Source: Chitinophaga sancti
GTDB taxonomy: Bacteria; Bacteroidota; Bacteroidia; Chitinophagales; Chitinophagaceae
NCBI RefSeq assembly: GCF_034424315.1
Contig: NZ_CP139972.1
Coordinates: 3,968,001 to 4,032,000 of the forward strand
DNA length: 64,000 nt
Direction: 5' to 3'
The translations under genes and the position numbers were made by a program. How positions within the stretch are numbered: position 1 is the first letter of the stretch; the number at the start of each line of letters is the position of its first letter. The notes under the pieces are model-generated. The model saw only the letters and a list, made by a program, of their open reading frames with translations. It searched no databases and was not told the origin of the DNA. Below, one piece after another: positions 24,854 through 32,975 of the stretch.

Positions 24854-26683
24854 TTAATTGCTTTTTTCGCCCATCAGTTCAACACTCCTGGTTACGAAAG
24901 CTGTCAGATCTGCACCTGTCAACAGGTTCTGTGACAATAAAGCCAGATCTGCCAGGTTGCGGATCTGCTTTTCCTGCAGCTGATCATTGCCTTCTTTCAG
25001 GATCTGCTGATAGATCGGGTGATTCGCATTTACAGTCATGTTAATTTCGTCCGGCATATTTGCATACCAGCTCATTCCACTGCCACCTACTGCTGCCATA
25101 TCTTTCATACGACGCATGAATTCAGGACGCGTTACGATCACCGGTTGTGATGCTGCACTCAGACCTTTCAGTTCTACTTTTACATGCTGCTGTGGAATCT
25201 TTTCAAACAGCGCTTTCAGGCGGGTTTCCTGATCCTCTGTCAGTACATGTGTAGTATTTTCATCTTTGTCAATCAGGTTGTCAGCAATGTCCGCATCCAC
25301 ACGGGTGAACTGCACTTTTTCCCAATGCGTTTCCATTTGATTCAGGAACGCAGCATCTACCAGGCTATCCAGTTTCACAACCTTATATCCTTTTGCTTTC
25401 GCAGCAGTGATATAGCTATCCTGCTGTACAGGATTGGTTGCATAGAGGATCACCTGTTTTTCTTCCTTGTTGGTTTGAATCGCAGCAGTTTCCTGTTTGT
25501 ATTCATCCAGCGTATAGAATTTGCTGGCATCTACATCTTCGAGGATGAGGAACTTGTTACCTTTTTCACGGAATTTATCGTCCGTCATCATACCGTATTT
25601 AGCAAATAGACCGATAGATTCCCATTTCTCCTCGAATCCTTTACGGTCGTTTCTGAACATTTCATCCAGCTTATCTGCTACTTTCTTGGTGATGTAAGAG
25701 CTGATCTTTTTTACATTCGGATCACCCTGCAGGTAGCTACGGCTCACGTTCAGCGGAATATCCGGGCTATCGATCACACCGTGCAGCAGCATCAGGAATT
25801 CAGGTACAATATCCTTTACTTCATCCGTTACAAATACCTGGTTGGAATAAAGGCTGATCTTATCTTTCTGGATTTCGTAGCTCTTGTTGATCTTAGGGAA
25901 GTAGAGAATACCAGTCAGGTTGAATGGATAATCTACATTCAGGTGGATCCAGAACAGTGGCGGCTCAGAGAATGGATACAGTTCTTTATAGAAGTTCTGA
26001 TAATCTTCTGTAGTCAGCTCACTTGGTTTCTTTGTCCAGGCAGGATGTGTATTGTTGATCTGGTTATCTTCATATTTAACCGGAACAGGCAGGAACTTAC
26101 AGAATTTCTCGAGAATGGTTTTGATACGGTGCTCATCCAGGAATTCTTCGCTTTCCTCGTTGATGTGCATGATGATATCAGTACCTCTGCCAGCTTCACG
26201 GGTGGTTTCTTCCAGCGTGTATTCAGGACTGCCATCGCACTCCCAACGTACTGCCGGTGCATCTTTGTGAGATTGCGTAATGATCTCTACAACATTGCTC
26301 ACCATGAAGGAGGAATAGAAACCCAGACCAAAGTGACCAATGATGTTGGTTCCTTCGTTCTGACCTTTATATTTATCCAGGAACTCTTCCGCACCGGAAA
26401 ATGCTACCTGGTTGATGTATTTATCTACTTCTTCAGCTGTCATACCGATCCCATTGTCGGAGATGGTCAGCGTCTTTTTCCCTTTGTCCAGTTTCACAGT
26501 GATGGCCAGTTCACCCAGCTCACCCTTGAATTCACCTACACTAGCCAGCGTTTTCAGTTTTTGTGTTGCATCAACCGCGTTACTTACGAGTTCGCGGATA
26601 AAGATCTCATGATCTGAATAGAGGAATTTTTTAATAATGGGGAAGATGTTCTCTGTCTGAACACGTATTGCTCCTTTCTGCAT
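24854..26683 (-). CDS. htpG: Molecular chaperone HtpG (Hsp90)
   Basis: A 609-residue Hsp90-family chaperone, a normal length for bacterial HtpG. The N-terminal GHKL ATPase has LVSNAVDATQKLKTL (catalytic Glu region reads IRELVSNAVDA), TISDNGIGMTAEEV and GHFGLGFYSSFMV, which are the Bergerat-fold nucleotide motifs. The middle domain has YSNQVFVTDEVKDIVPEFL and GVIDSPDIPLNVSR. It acts in the cytoplasm on client proteins during stress. The minus-strand leader contains a strong GC-rich hairpin (26744-26777). Confidence 0.96.
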   Translation of the reverse strand: MQKGAIRVQTENIFPIIKKFLYSDHEIFIRELVSNAVDATQKLKTLASVGEFKGELGELAITVKLDKGKKTLTISDNGIGMTAEEVDKYINQVAFSGAEEFLDKYKGQNEGTNIIGHFGLGFYSSFMVSNVVEIITQSHKDAPAVRWECDGSPEYTLEETTREAGRGTDIIMHINEESEEFLDEHRIKTILEKFCKFLPVPVKYEDNQINNTHPAWTKKPSELTTEDYQNFYKELYPFSEPPLFWIHLNVDYPFNLTGILYFPKINKSYEIQKDKISLYSNQVFVTDEVKDIVPEFLMLLHGVIDSPDIPLNVSRSYLQGDPNVKKISSYITKKVADKLDEMFRNDRKGFEEKWESIGLFAKYGMMTDDKFREKGNKFLILEDVDASKFYTLDEYKQETAAIQTNKEEKQVILYATNPVQQDSYITAAKAKGYKVVKLDSLVDAAFLNQMETHWEKVQFTRVDADIADNLIDKDENTTHVLTEDQETRLKALFEKIPQQHVKVELKGLSAASQPVIVTRPEFMRRMKDMAAVGGSGMSWYANMPDEINMTVNANHPIYQQILKEGNDQLQEKQIRNLADLALLSQNLLTGADLTAFVTRSVELMGEKSN

Positions 26684-26743
26684 GGGTATCTGTGTTTTTG
26701 GGGTATGGTTTCAAAGGGTGTGCCATTGGAGGTATGGCTGCCA

Positions 26744-26777
26744 AACTGGCGGAGGGCCGCTGGCCCCTCCGCCAGTT
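26744..26777 (-). promoter_or_regulatory. Strong GC-rich hairpin in the predicted htpG leader
   Basis: AACTGGCGGAGGG (26744-26756) pairs perfectly with CCCTCCGCCAGTT (26765-26777) around 8 bases. It lies between the predicted -7 box at 26805-26812 and the htpG ATG at 26683, so it would be part of the 5' leader. It is not a CIRCE element and has no U-tract on either strand. Its function is unknown. Confidence 0.65.
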
Positions 26778-26804
26778 AACAATTATATCACGTATAGTAT
26801 AACA

Positions 26805-26812
26805 CAAATGTA
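26805..26812 (-). promoter_or_regulatory. Candidate -7 box TACATTTG for htpG
   Basis: On the minus strand TACATTTG is an exact TAnnTTTG match about 120 bases upstream of the htpG ATG. No TTTG box at the expected -33 spacing was found. Confidence 0.45.
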
Positions 26813-26908
26813 GTAGATTTAAGGTGTAGTATATCACGACCCTGGAGCGCATATCATTAACACATTTATCATATTTACCCACCCCTGATAAAACCATCTA
26901 ATCATTAC

Positions 26909-29900
26909 ATGAAAAAAACTCTACTCCTATTATTTACTGTCTTTGGTGTACTGCGCTCCTTTGCGCAAACCCAACCCACACCCCAGGCACTACCGTATCA
27001 GCAAAACTTTGATGCACTGGCAACCACATCCACCACTTATCCTGCTGGATGGCAGGGCTGGACCCTTTCCGGCTCCCCTTCCTCCAGCTTCAACACCGCC
27101 ACGCCTGCTTCAGACAAAGCACTGATCACCGGCACCGCCTCCAGCACTACTAACGGTGTATATAATTATAATGGTAAACTGGGTTTCCTCAATAGCGGCA
27201 GCGTGGACAACTGCCTCACCCTCGCCCTCAATACCAGCGGGCAGGTGAACATCTCATTGACATACGACGTAATGACACTTCGCAATCCTTACGACGGCAG
27301 CAGCAATACCCGTATCAACGAAGTCATTTTACAATACAGAATCGGTAGCACTGGCAACTTTACCAACATCACCGGTACTGAATACCAAAATGGTACTACC
27401 CTCCAGACCACTTCAGGAGTTACTACTCCCCAGGATCCATCTACCAAAACGCTGGTACTCCCGGCAGCCTGCGAAAACCAGCCACTGGTACAGCTTCGCT
27501 GGGTTAACCGCCAGGTTGGTGGCGGTGGTTCCCGCCCCTCTTTTGCCATTGACAATATTATTGCAGGCAGTGGTGGTGCAGATACCACCCCTCCTGTTAT
27601 CGATTCACTGACACCATTGAATCACGAAACAAATGTGCCTCCTACCACTACCCCCAGCATTCTTTTCTCTGAAAATATTATTGCCGGCAGTGGGCACCTC
27701 ATTCTGCACAATGCAACAAACGGCACCCAGCAATCCTTTGATATCAGCAGCACTGCTATCGTGATCAGGAATCAGCTGCTGAGTGTTATCACCTCTCTTG
27801 CAGGGAATAAATCTTACTACATCACCATCGATAGCGGCGCCGTTACAGATAATAGTGGCAACGTTTTCACAGGTATTCCGGATAGCACCATCTGGGCCTT
27901 CAGCACCGGTGCACAACAACTCAATTTTGATTTCAATAATTGTACTTCCGGCACTGGTGTAGTAGGTGGTTTTACAGCCTATAGTGTAAGCGGAGCACAG
28001 GTTTGGGATTGCACTACTTTCGGTCAGAACCTGAATGGTGCACAGATCAACGGTTATAGCGGAGGTCCTCTTGAAAATGAAGATTGGCTCATCTCTCCTG
28101 CTTTTGATTTCACAGGTTTTGATTATCCACTCCTCTCCTTTGCCAGCCGTACTGCCTTTGTAGGGCCTTCTTTACAATTGCTGATTTCTACCAATTACGA
28201 TGGTAGCAGCAATCCCAATACTGCCACCTGGACTCCGGTAAATGGAAGATTTCCTGCAATGTCGTCAGATGCCTGGAAAACATCTGACAGTATTAACCTG
28301 GCAGGTTTTAAACAATCCAATGTGTATATCGCCTTCAAATATGTTTCTTCTCCAACGTTGAATGCTGCCCGCTGGACCCTGGATGATGTACACATTTACA
28401 ACAGCCCACAGGCACCTTTACCATCTGTAGATAAATCTACTGGTAGCCTGGATTTCGACTATGTACAATCAGGTCAGAAATCAGCTGCACAATACTTTAC
28501 TTTCAATGCCAGCGATTTCACGGGTGCGCTCACACTTGCTACCAGTGCAGGTTTCCAGCTGTCAAAAGATAGTGCAGGTACTTATACCACATCTCTGAAC
28601 TATCTGCCTGACTCACTCACCGGTACAGTGAAAGTATGGGTAAGATTTGCGCCTACAGCCGCTGATCAGGCATATACCGGCACACTTACATTTAGTAGTG
28701 CAAGTCTGACAACTACACCTATCGCGCTTTCCGGTACCTCCTTACGTTCGCTGAAAGTAGTGAACTGGAACATGGAATGGTTTGGCAGCACTGCGCAAAA
28801 TCCGGCGAATGATAGTCTGCAACAGGCAAATGCCACAGTGGTACTGAAAAAACTGGATGCTGATATCTATGCACTCGCTGAAGTTGTAGACACTGCCCGC
28901 TTCAGAGCTGTAGTCAACCAGATGCCGGGCTATAGCTACGTTATTTCTGACTTTGGTTCTTATGCTGATAGCATTACCGATACAGATTATACTGCTGCAC
29001 AAAAGCTCACATTCCTCTACAAAACGAGTGTGATCCGTTCTATTCGTTCTTATGGTGTACTGAGAAAAGGTGGCAGCTCAGATGCTTACTACAACTGGTC
29101 TTCCGGCCGATTCCCCTTCCTGCTGCAGGCAACTGCCAACCTGAATGGAGATAGTGCGCAGATCAATTTTGTGCTCATTCACAGCAAGGCAAATACAGGT
29201 ACTTCTGCTGATAAAATACAATCCTGGCAGCGGCGTAAAAATGGGAACCTGGAACTGAAAGATTCCCTGGATGCACAGTATCCTCATAGTAATTTCATCA
29301 TCCTCGGTGACTTTAACGATGCCCTGAATAAAACCATTACTACGGAACTGGCACCAGATACCACTACGTCTTATATTGATTTCATGAATGATACCCTCCA
29401 CTATAAACCACTCACTTTACCACTGAGCCTGGCAGGGGATCAGTCTACCACTGGTTATCCTACCGTTATAGATAATGTGATTGCTTCTGACGAAATGGCG
29501 ATTGCTTACCTGCCGGGGTCAGCTAAGATCCACAAGGAAGTAGCACAGCTCATCAGTAGTTACAGCAGCACGACCAGCGACCACTATCCTGTGCAGACCA
29601 ATTACAGCCTGCGCATCCTGGGCAATCCTGTGACTGCTGACAACTTCAGGGCGGTTGTAGATTCCGGTAATGTAAAAGTGACCTGGTCTACAGATTACGA
29701 GATCAACACCGACTATTTTATCGTACAAAAAACCCAGAACCTGCGGACCTACGTTGCTGTAGATACCCTTGCAGCACAGGGAAATAAGGATATCGCTACC
29801 ACCTACCATTCTTACGATTACAAGCCATGGCTGGGGTTCTCCTGGTATCGGCTGAAGATCGTGAGCAATGATGGCAGTGTTCGCTATAGTGCAGATGCGA

Positions 29901-30175
29901 GAGTGTATGTATCTTTGATAGACCTGATCAAAAAGCTCATCTGGTGTATCATCGGCCATAATCTCCAATTGTGGGTGGATATGGAAAAACCGGGTCCTGC
30001 ACAGTTTGAGTTGATAGATATGCAGGGGCGCAGCCGGTATAAGACACAGCAGGTGATGAATAAAGGTCGGAATACCAAGACGATTGATGTGAACGGTTTA
30101 CCGGGTGGTATCTATATATTAAGGATCCAGAGCCTGGATGGAGTTAGCACTAGTAAAGTATTGATTACCAATTAA
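26909..30175 (+). CDS. Secreted endonuclease/exonuclease/phosphatase-fold nuclease with T9SS sorting domain
   Basis: A 1088-residue exported protein. A signal peptide occupies residues 1-19. A beta-rich region follows, then a Big_5/SbsA-like Ig domain (TTPPVIDSLTPLNHETNVPP, about 230-340) and a cleaved-adhesin/choice-of-anchor-like domain (about 342-500, with EDWLISPAFDFTG and RWTLDDVHIYN). Residues about 615-890 form an EEP domain with NWNMEWFG, the Glu in ALAEVVD, LIHSKA, GDFND and SDHYPV, the expected catalytic set. The last 75 residues end in a type IX sorting domain (GLPGGIYILRIQSLDG, SKVLITN). It is predicted to cross the outer membrane by T9SS and cut extracellular DNA or a phosphoester; the substrate is inferred. 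Its own terminator follows. Confidence 0.85.
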   Translation: MKKTLLLLFTVFGVLRSFAQTQPTPQALPYQQNFDALATTSTTYPAGWQGWTLSGSPSSSFNTATPASDKALITGTASSTTNGVYNYNGKLGFLNSGSVDNCLTLALNTSGQVNISLTYDVMTLRNPYDGSSNTRINEVILQYRIGSTGNFTNITGTEYQNGTTLQTTSGVTTPQDPSTKTLVLPAACENQPLVQLRWVNRQVGGGGSRPSFAIDNIIAGSGGADTTPPVIDSLTPLNHETNVPPTTTPSILFSENIIAGSGHLILHNATNGTQQSFDISSTAIVIRNQLLSVITSLAGNKSYYITIDSGAVTDNSGNVFTGIPDSTIWAFSTGAQQLNFDFNNCTSGTGVVGGFTAYSVSGAQVWDCTTFGQNLNGAQINGYSGGPLENEDWLISPAFDFTGFDYPLLSFASRTAFVGPSLQLLISTNYDGSSNPNTATWTPVNGRFPAMSSDAWKTSDSINLAGFKQSNVYIAFKYVSSPTLNAARWTLDDVHIYNSPQAPLPSVDKSTGSLDFDYVQSGQKSAAQYFTFNASDFTGALTLATSAGFQLSKDSAGTYTTSLNYLPDSLTGTVKVWVRFAPTAADQAYTGTLTFSSASLTTTPIALSGTSLRSLKVVNWNMEWFGSTAQNPANDSLQQANATVVLKKLDADIYALAEVVDTARFRAVVNQMPGYSYVISDFGSYADSITDTDYTAAQKLTFLYKTSVIRSIRSYGVLRKGGSSDAYYNWSSGRFPFLLQATANLNGDSAQINFVLIHSKANTGTSADKIQSWQRRKNGNLELKDSLDAQYPHSNFIILGDFNDALNKTITTELAPDTTTSYIDFMNDTLHYKPLTLPLSLAGDQSTTGYPTVIDNVIASDEMAIAYLPGSAKIHKEVAQLISSYSSTTSDHYPVQTNYSLRILGNPVTADNFRAVVDSGNVKVTWSTDYEINTDYFIVQKTQNLRTYVAVDTLAAQGNKDIATTYHSYDYKPWLGFSWYRLKIVSNDGSVRYSADARVYVSLIDLIKKLIWCIIGHNLQLWVDMEKPGPAQFELIDMQGRSRYKTQQVMNKGRNTKTIDVNGLPGGIYILRIQSLDGVSTSKVLITN

Positions 30176-30195
30176 AAATAAAATTAAGAATATTT

Positions 30196-30231
30196 AAAAA
30201 CCACTTCCGCCCAGGGCAGAAGTGGTTTTTT
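30196..30231 (+). terminator. Rho-independent terminator after the secreted nuclease
   Basis: AAAAACCACTTC (30196-30207) pairs with GAAGTGGTTTTT (30219-30230) around an 11-base loop and ends in a T-run. Confidence 0.9.
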
Positions 30232-30261
30232 GCATTTATTGAATAGAAAGCACTATCTTTG
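30229..30261 (+). promoter_or_regulatory. Promoter of the rpsF-rpsR-rplI operon
   Basis: TTTG at 30229-30232 and TATCTTTG at 30254-30261 are separated by 21 bases, matching the Bacteroidota -33/-7 promoter. The -33 box overlaps the T-run of the upstream terminator. Expected leader about 35 bases to the rpsF ATG at 30303. Confidence 0.7.
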
Positions 30262-30302
30262 CGATCCAATTTTTTTCTAATCAAATTTAAAACAGGGAAA
30301 TT

Positions 30303-30653
30303 ATGAATTACGAATTGATGGTGATTTTTACCCCTGTGCTGTCTGAGGAAGACTACAAAGCTGCTCAGAAAAAATTCGCTGACGTTATCAAAGAAAACGG
30401 CGGTGAATTAACGCACGAAAATCCCTGGGGATTAAAATCACTGGCGTATCCAATCCAGAAGAAAACCACGGGCATGTACCTGGTTCTGGAATACAATGCG
30501 CCATCCGACCTCAATGAGAAGCTGAAAGTTCAGCTGAACCGCGATGAAAATGTGCTCCGTCACATGATTACTGCACTGGACAAATACGCTGTACAGTACA
30601 ACAATCGCAAGAGACATGGCGTAAATGCTGATTCTAAAACCGCTGAAGCTTAA
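30303..30653 (+). CDS. rpsF: 30S ribosomal protein bS6
   Basis: A 116-residue bS6 protein with the family start [18 protein letters not shown] and the central [23 protein letters not shown]. It binds 16S rRNA next to bS18 in the platform of the small subunit. First gene of a three-gene ribosomal operon; rpsR begins 4 bases after its stop. The C-terminal tail is a little longer than the core fold, as is common. Confidence 0.97.
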   Translation: MNYELMVIFTPVLSEEDYKAAQKKFADVIKENGGELTHENPWGLKSLAYPIQKKTTGMYLVLEYNAPSDLNEKLKVQLNRDENVLRHMITALDKYAVQYNNRKRHGVNADSKTAEA

Positions 30654-30657
30654 AATT

Positions 30658-30924
30658 ATGGCAGTAAAACAAGAAATTAAGTACTTAACGGCCGTAAAAA
30701 CCGAGAAACGTGCAAAGAAATATTGTCGTTTCAAGAAAATGGGCATCCGGTATGTGGATTACAAAGACGCTGAATTCCTGAAGAAATTCCTGAACGACCA
30801 GGGTAAAATGCTCCCACGTCGTATCTCTGGTAACTCCCTGAAGTTCCAGCGCAAGGTAGCTCAGGCAATTAAAAAGGCTCGTCAGATGGCGTTGTTACCT
30901 TACGTTACTGACCTTTTAAAGTAA
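30658..30924 (+). CDS. rpsR: 30S ribosomal protein bS18
   Basis: An 88-residue bS18 protein with the conserved [20 protein letters not shown] and [13 protein letters not shown] chose ATG 30658 ([13 protein letters not shown]), 4 bases after rpsF. A longer frame from 30625 would overlap rpsF and add residues not typical of the family. It partners bS6 in the 30S platform. Confidence 0.96.
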   Translation: MAVKQEIKYLTAVKTEKRAKKYCRFKKMGIRYVDYKDAEFLKKFLNDQGKMLPRRISGNSLKFQRKVAQAIKKARQMALLPYVTDLLK

Positions 30925-30972
30925 ACCGACAAATTACTTATCTCAAGTAAAAGGTCCTTAAAACTAATTAAC

Positions 30973-31419
30973 ATGCAAGTAATCTTAATACAAGACGTAG
31001 ATAATCTGGGTCAGAAGAATGAAGTGGCTGCCGTAAAAAACGGTTACGCAAGAAACTTCCTGATCCCGCAAAAATTTGCGGTAGAAGCATCTCCTTCTAA
31101 CATGAAGCAACTGCAGGAACGCCTGAAAGTGCAGAAAGCAAAAGAAGAAAAAATGCTCGCCGAAATCGCTAAGGTGGTTGAAGTGCTGAAGGCTGGCCCA
31201 GTGAAAATTGGTGCTAAAACCGGTACTTCCGGTAAGATCTTCGGTAGCGTTACCGGTGTTCAGATCGCTCGTGCGATTAAAGAACAGAAAGGTTACGAAA
31301 TCGACCGTCGCCGCATCCACATCCTGGATGATGTAAAAGAATTAGGTACATACAAAGCGAAACTGGATTTCGGTAAAGGCAACGAAGCTGAACTGGAATT
31401 CGAAGTGGTAGCTGAGTAA
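30973..31419 (+). CDS. rplI: 50S ribosomal protein bL9
   Basis: A 148-residue bL9, normal length. The N-terminal rRNA-binding domain has VILIQDVDNLGQKNEVAAVKNGYARNFLIP, and a long charged helix (residues about 45-75) connects to the C-terminal domain. It belongs to the 50S L1 stalk side. Last gene of the operon, followed by a strong terminator. Confidence 0.97.
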   Translation: MQVILIQDVDNLGQKNEVAAVKNGYARNFLIPQKFAVEASPSNMKQLQERLKVQKAKEEKMLAEIAKVVEVLKAGPVKIGAKTGTSGKIFGSVTGVQIARAIKEQKGYEIDRRRIHILDDVKELGTYKAKLDFGKGNEAELEFEVVAE

Positions 31420-31443
31420 GTCTTACATACTTCATATAAAAAG

Positions 31444-31474
31444 ATCCCGGGCCTCAAAGCCCGGGATTTTTTTT
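31444..31474 (+). terminator. Rho-independent terminator after rplI
   Basis: A perfect 9-bp stem ATCCCGGGC/GCCCGGGAT (31444-31452 and 31459-31467) with a 6-base loop is followed by eight T. Confidence 0.95.
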
Positions 31475-31510
31475 ACCTGTACCACCTCTATCTATGGCAC
31501 AATTTTCGTT

Positions 31511-31518
31511 TATATTTG
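31511..31518 (+). promoter_or_regulatory. Candidate -7 box TATATTTG abutting the lipoprotein start
   Basis: TATATTTG is an exact TAnnTTTG match that ends 9 bases before the ATG at 31528. A start of transcription 5-7 bases downstream would leave almost no leader. A 7-bp inverted repeat GTTTCAT/ATGAAAC (31518-31534) overlaps this box and the start codon. Confidence 0.5.
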
Positions 31519-31527
31519 TTTCATCAT

Positions 31528-32262
31528 ATGAAACAGTACCTATCTTTATTAGCCGCCGCAGTGATATATACTGCCTGCCACCCAAGTGCTGCCTCAAACA
31601 GTACGCCCATTGCTGATACTGCCACTGCAGTTAAAGCCGCCACTAATGAACGACCAATCGATTCATTCCGCATTGCCAACAAAAAATTCCTGGTCTACAG
31701 CCTGGCGAAATCGTCATTCAGTCCAGCGTCCGAATTAGATTATGATAGCGTCGAAGGACCCCAGCTGACCAGACAAGCATCCAAAGTGCAACGGAAAGGC
31801 GATTCCCTCGTTTTCGCCCTGAAAAACGGTAAAGCATCCGTACTTAAAAACGCCAAGAATCCCGCTATTGACGAGGACTACGCCGTATACTACTATGCAG
31901 GTTACAGAGAAGACCTGCAGCAACACCTCGCCTTTGGCAGCTATTACGAATCCAGCGATTTCCTGCTCGTACATCCTGCTACCGGCAAGCAAACGCATAT
32001 GTGGGGTATTCCCCATCTCTCACCTGATAAGCAATTCGTACTCTGTCCTTCTTTCGACCTGGAAGCAGGATTTAATAATAACGGGTTTGAACTCTACAGC
32101 TATGAGAATGGAAATGTGAAACTGCTGGGAGAAACAGACCTGCAACACTGGGGGCCCGGCCAGATTAAATGGGTAGACGCCCATACTCTGGAAGCCGAGT
32201 ACCAAACAATGGATACCGCAATGACAATCCACACGAAACCCGTGAAGATCGTAATGTTATAG
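31528..32262 (+). CDS. Predicted lipoprotein of unknown function
   Basis: A 244-residue protein with an SPII signal (MKQYLSLLAAAVIYTAC; lipid-modified Cys at residue 17), followed by a Ser/Thr/Ala-rich tether. The mature part has alternating beta-strand patterns with YYYAGYREDLQQHL and a WGPGQIKW motif near the C-terminus. I recognise no named domain. I chose ATG 31528 because it starts a proper lipoprotein signal; an in-frame TTG at 31516 adds four residues. It stands alone between the rplI terminator and the next small gene. Confidence 0.8.
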   Translation: MKQYLSLLAAAVIYTACHPSAASNSTPIADTATAVKAATNERPIDSFRIANKKFLVYSLAKSSFSPASELDYDSVEGPQLTRQASKVQRKGDSLVFALKNGKASVLKNAKNPAIDEDYAVYYYAGYREDLQQHLAFGSYYESSDFLLVHPATGKQTHMWGIPHLSPDKQFVLCPSFDLEAGFNNNGFELYSYENGNVKLLGETDLQHWGPGQIKWVDAHTLEAEYQTMDTAMTIHTKPVKIVML

Positions 32263-32430
32263 TTCATGAAAGAGGGAATTCACTTACCCACGTTTTCAGG
32301 GGCTTACTAAAAAGTAAAATGAAGGCGCTGAGAATACAGTAAAATAACACTGGATAATACCCTCTTCAAACTTAGAAACATCATATATAAACTTATAATT
32401 GCTGTAACTTCCAGTTAAAAAACCGGCTAT

Positions 32431-32814
32431 ATGAAATATACCGTCTTACTCTCCTTTCTATGTTGCATTCTGGGCATATCAGTACCATCCATTTCTTCTG
32501 CGCAGGCACCTATGGCCAATGTAGAAGGACATACTAATGCCATCGTGGGTAAACTGACTAAAGCACTATCCCTGAAAGAAGATCAGCAGGTAAAACTGAA
32601 AGGTTTCATATCCGAATTCATTACACAACGGAATACTGTCGTTGCTGAAACGGCTGCTAACCCAAAAGCCTATGATGCGAAGATCAAAAGCATGCATACC
32701 GGCTTCTACAAAAAGATCAAAAATGCCCTAACGGCAGAACAATATGAAAGTTTTCTACAGCAAAAGCCTGGAGAAAATGATGCTACTAATGTATTGTCTC
32801 AATTATATTACTAG
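32431..32814 (+). CDS. Small exported helical protein
   Basis: A 127-residue protein with a signal peptide (residues 1-24, ending ISSAQ). The mature part is predicted helical and charged: LTKALSLKEDQQVKLKGFIS and ALTAEQYESFLQ resemble the LTxxQ/Spy-like periplasmic helical proteins only loosely. I do not assign a function. It is followed by a long hairpin terminator shared with the convergent dipeptidase gene. No exact promoter box was found in the 168 bases before it. Confidence 0.7.
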   Translation: MKYTVLLSFLCCILGISVPSISSAQAPMANVEGHTNAIVGKLTKALSLKEDQQVKLKGFISEFITQRNTVVAETAANPKAYDAKIKSMHTGFYKKIKNALTAEQYESFLQQKPGENDATNVLSQLYY

Positions 32815-32870
32815 CACTCAATTCATAAATAGGTATTTGTAATTGATAATTAACATTTAAACGGTAATTC

Positions 32871-32919
32871 TAATAACACAAAGCCCTGCAGGATGTTCCT
32901 GCAGGGCTTTGTGTTATTA
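32871..32919. terminator. Perfect 22-bp hairpin terminator between convergent genes
   Basis: Positions 32871-32892 pair perfectly with 32898-32919 around the 5-base loop ATGTT, with the GC-rich core AAGCCCTGCAGG. The outer AT-rich part supplies A- and T-rich flanks for both strands. It lies between the small exported protein gene (plus) and the dipeptidase gene (minus), so it probably works in both directions. It has the longest perfect stem noted in the window. Confidence 0.88.
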
Positions 32920-32975
32920 TGTTAATAATACTGGCTTGGCTTTTTTGAATTTTAATTCCTGAAAAATAGCCGTCA

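Noticed and set aside
26684..26908. CIRCE element controlling htpG
   Set aside because: The hairpin arms do not match TTAGCACTC-N9-GAGTGCTAA.
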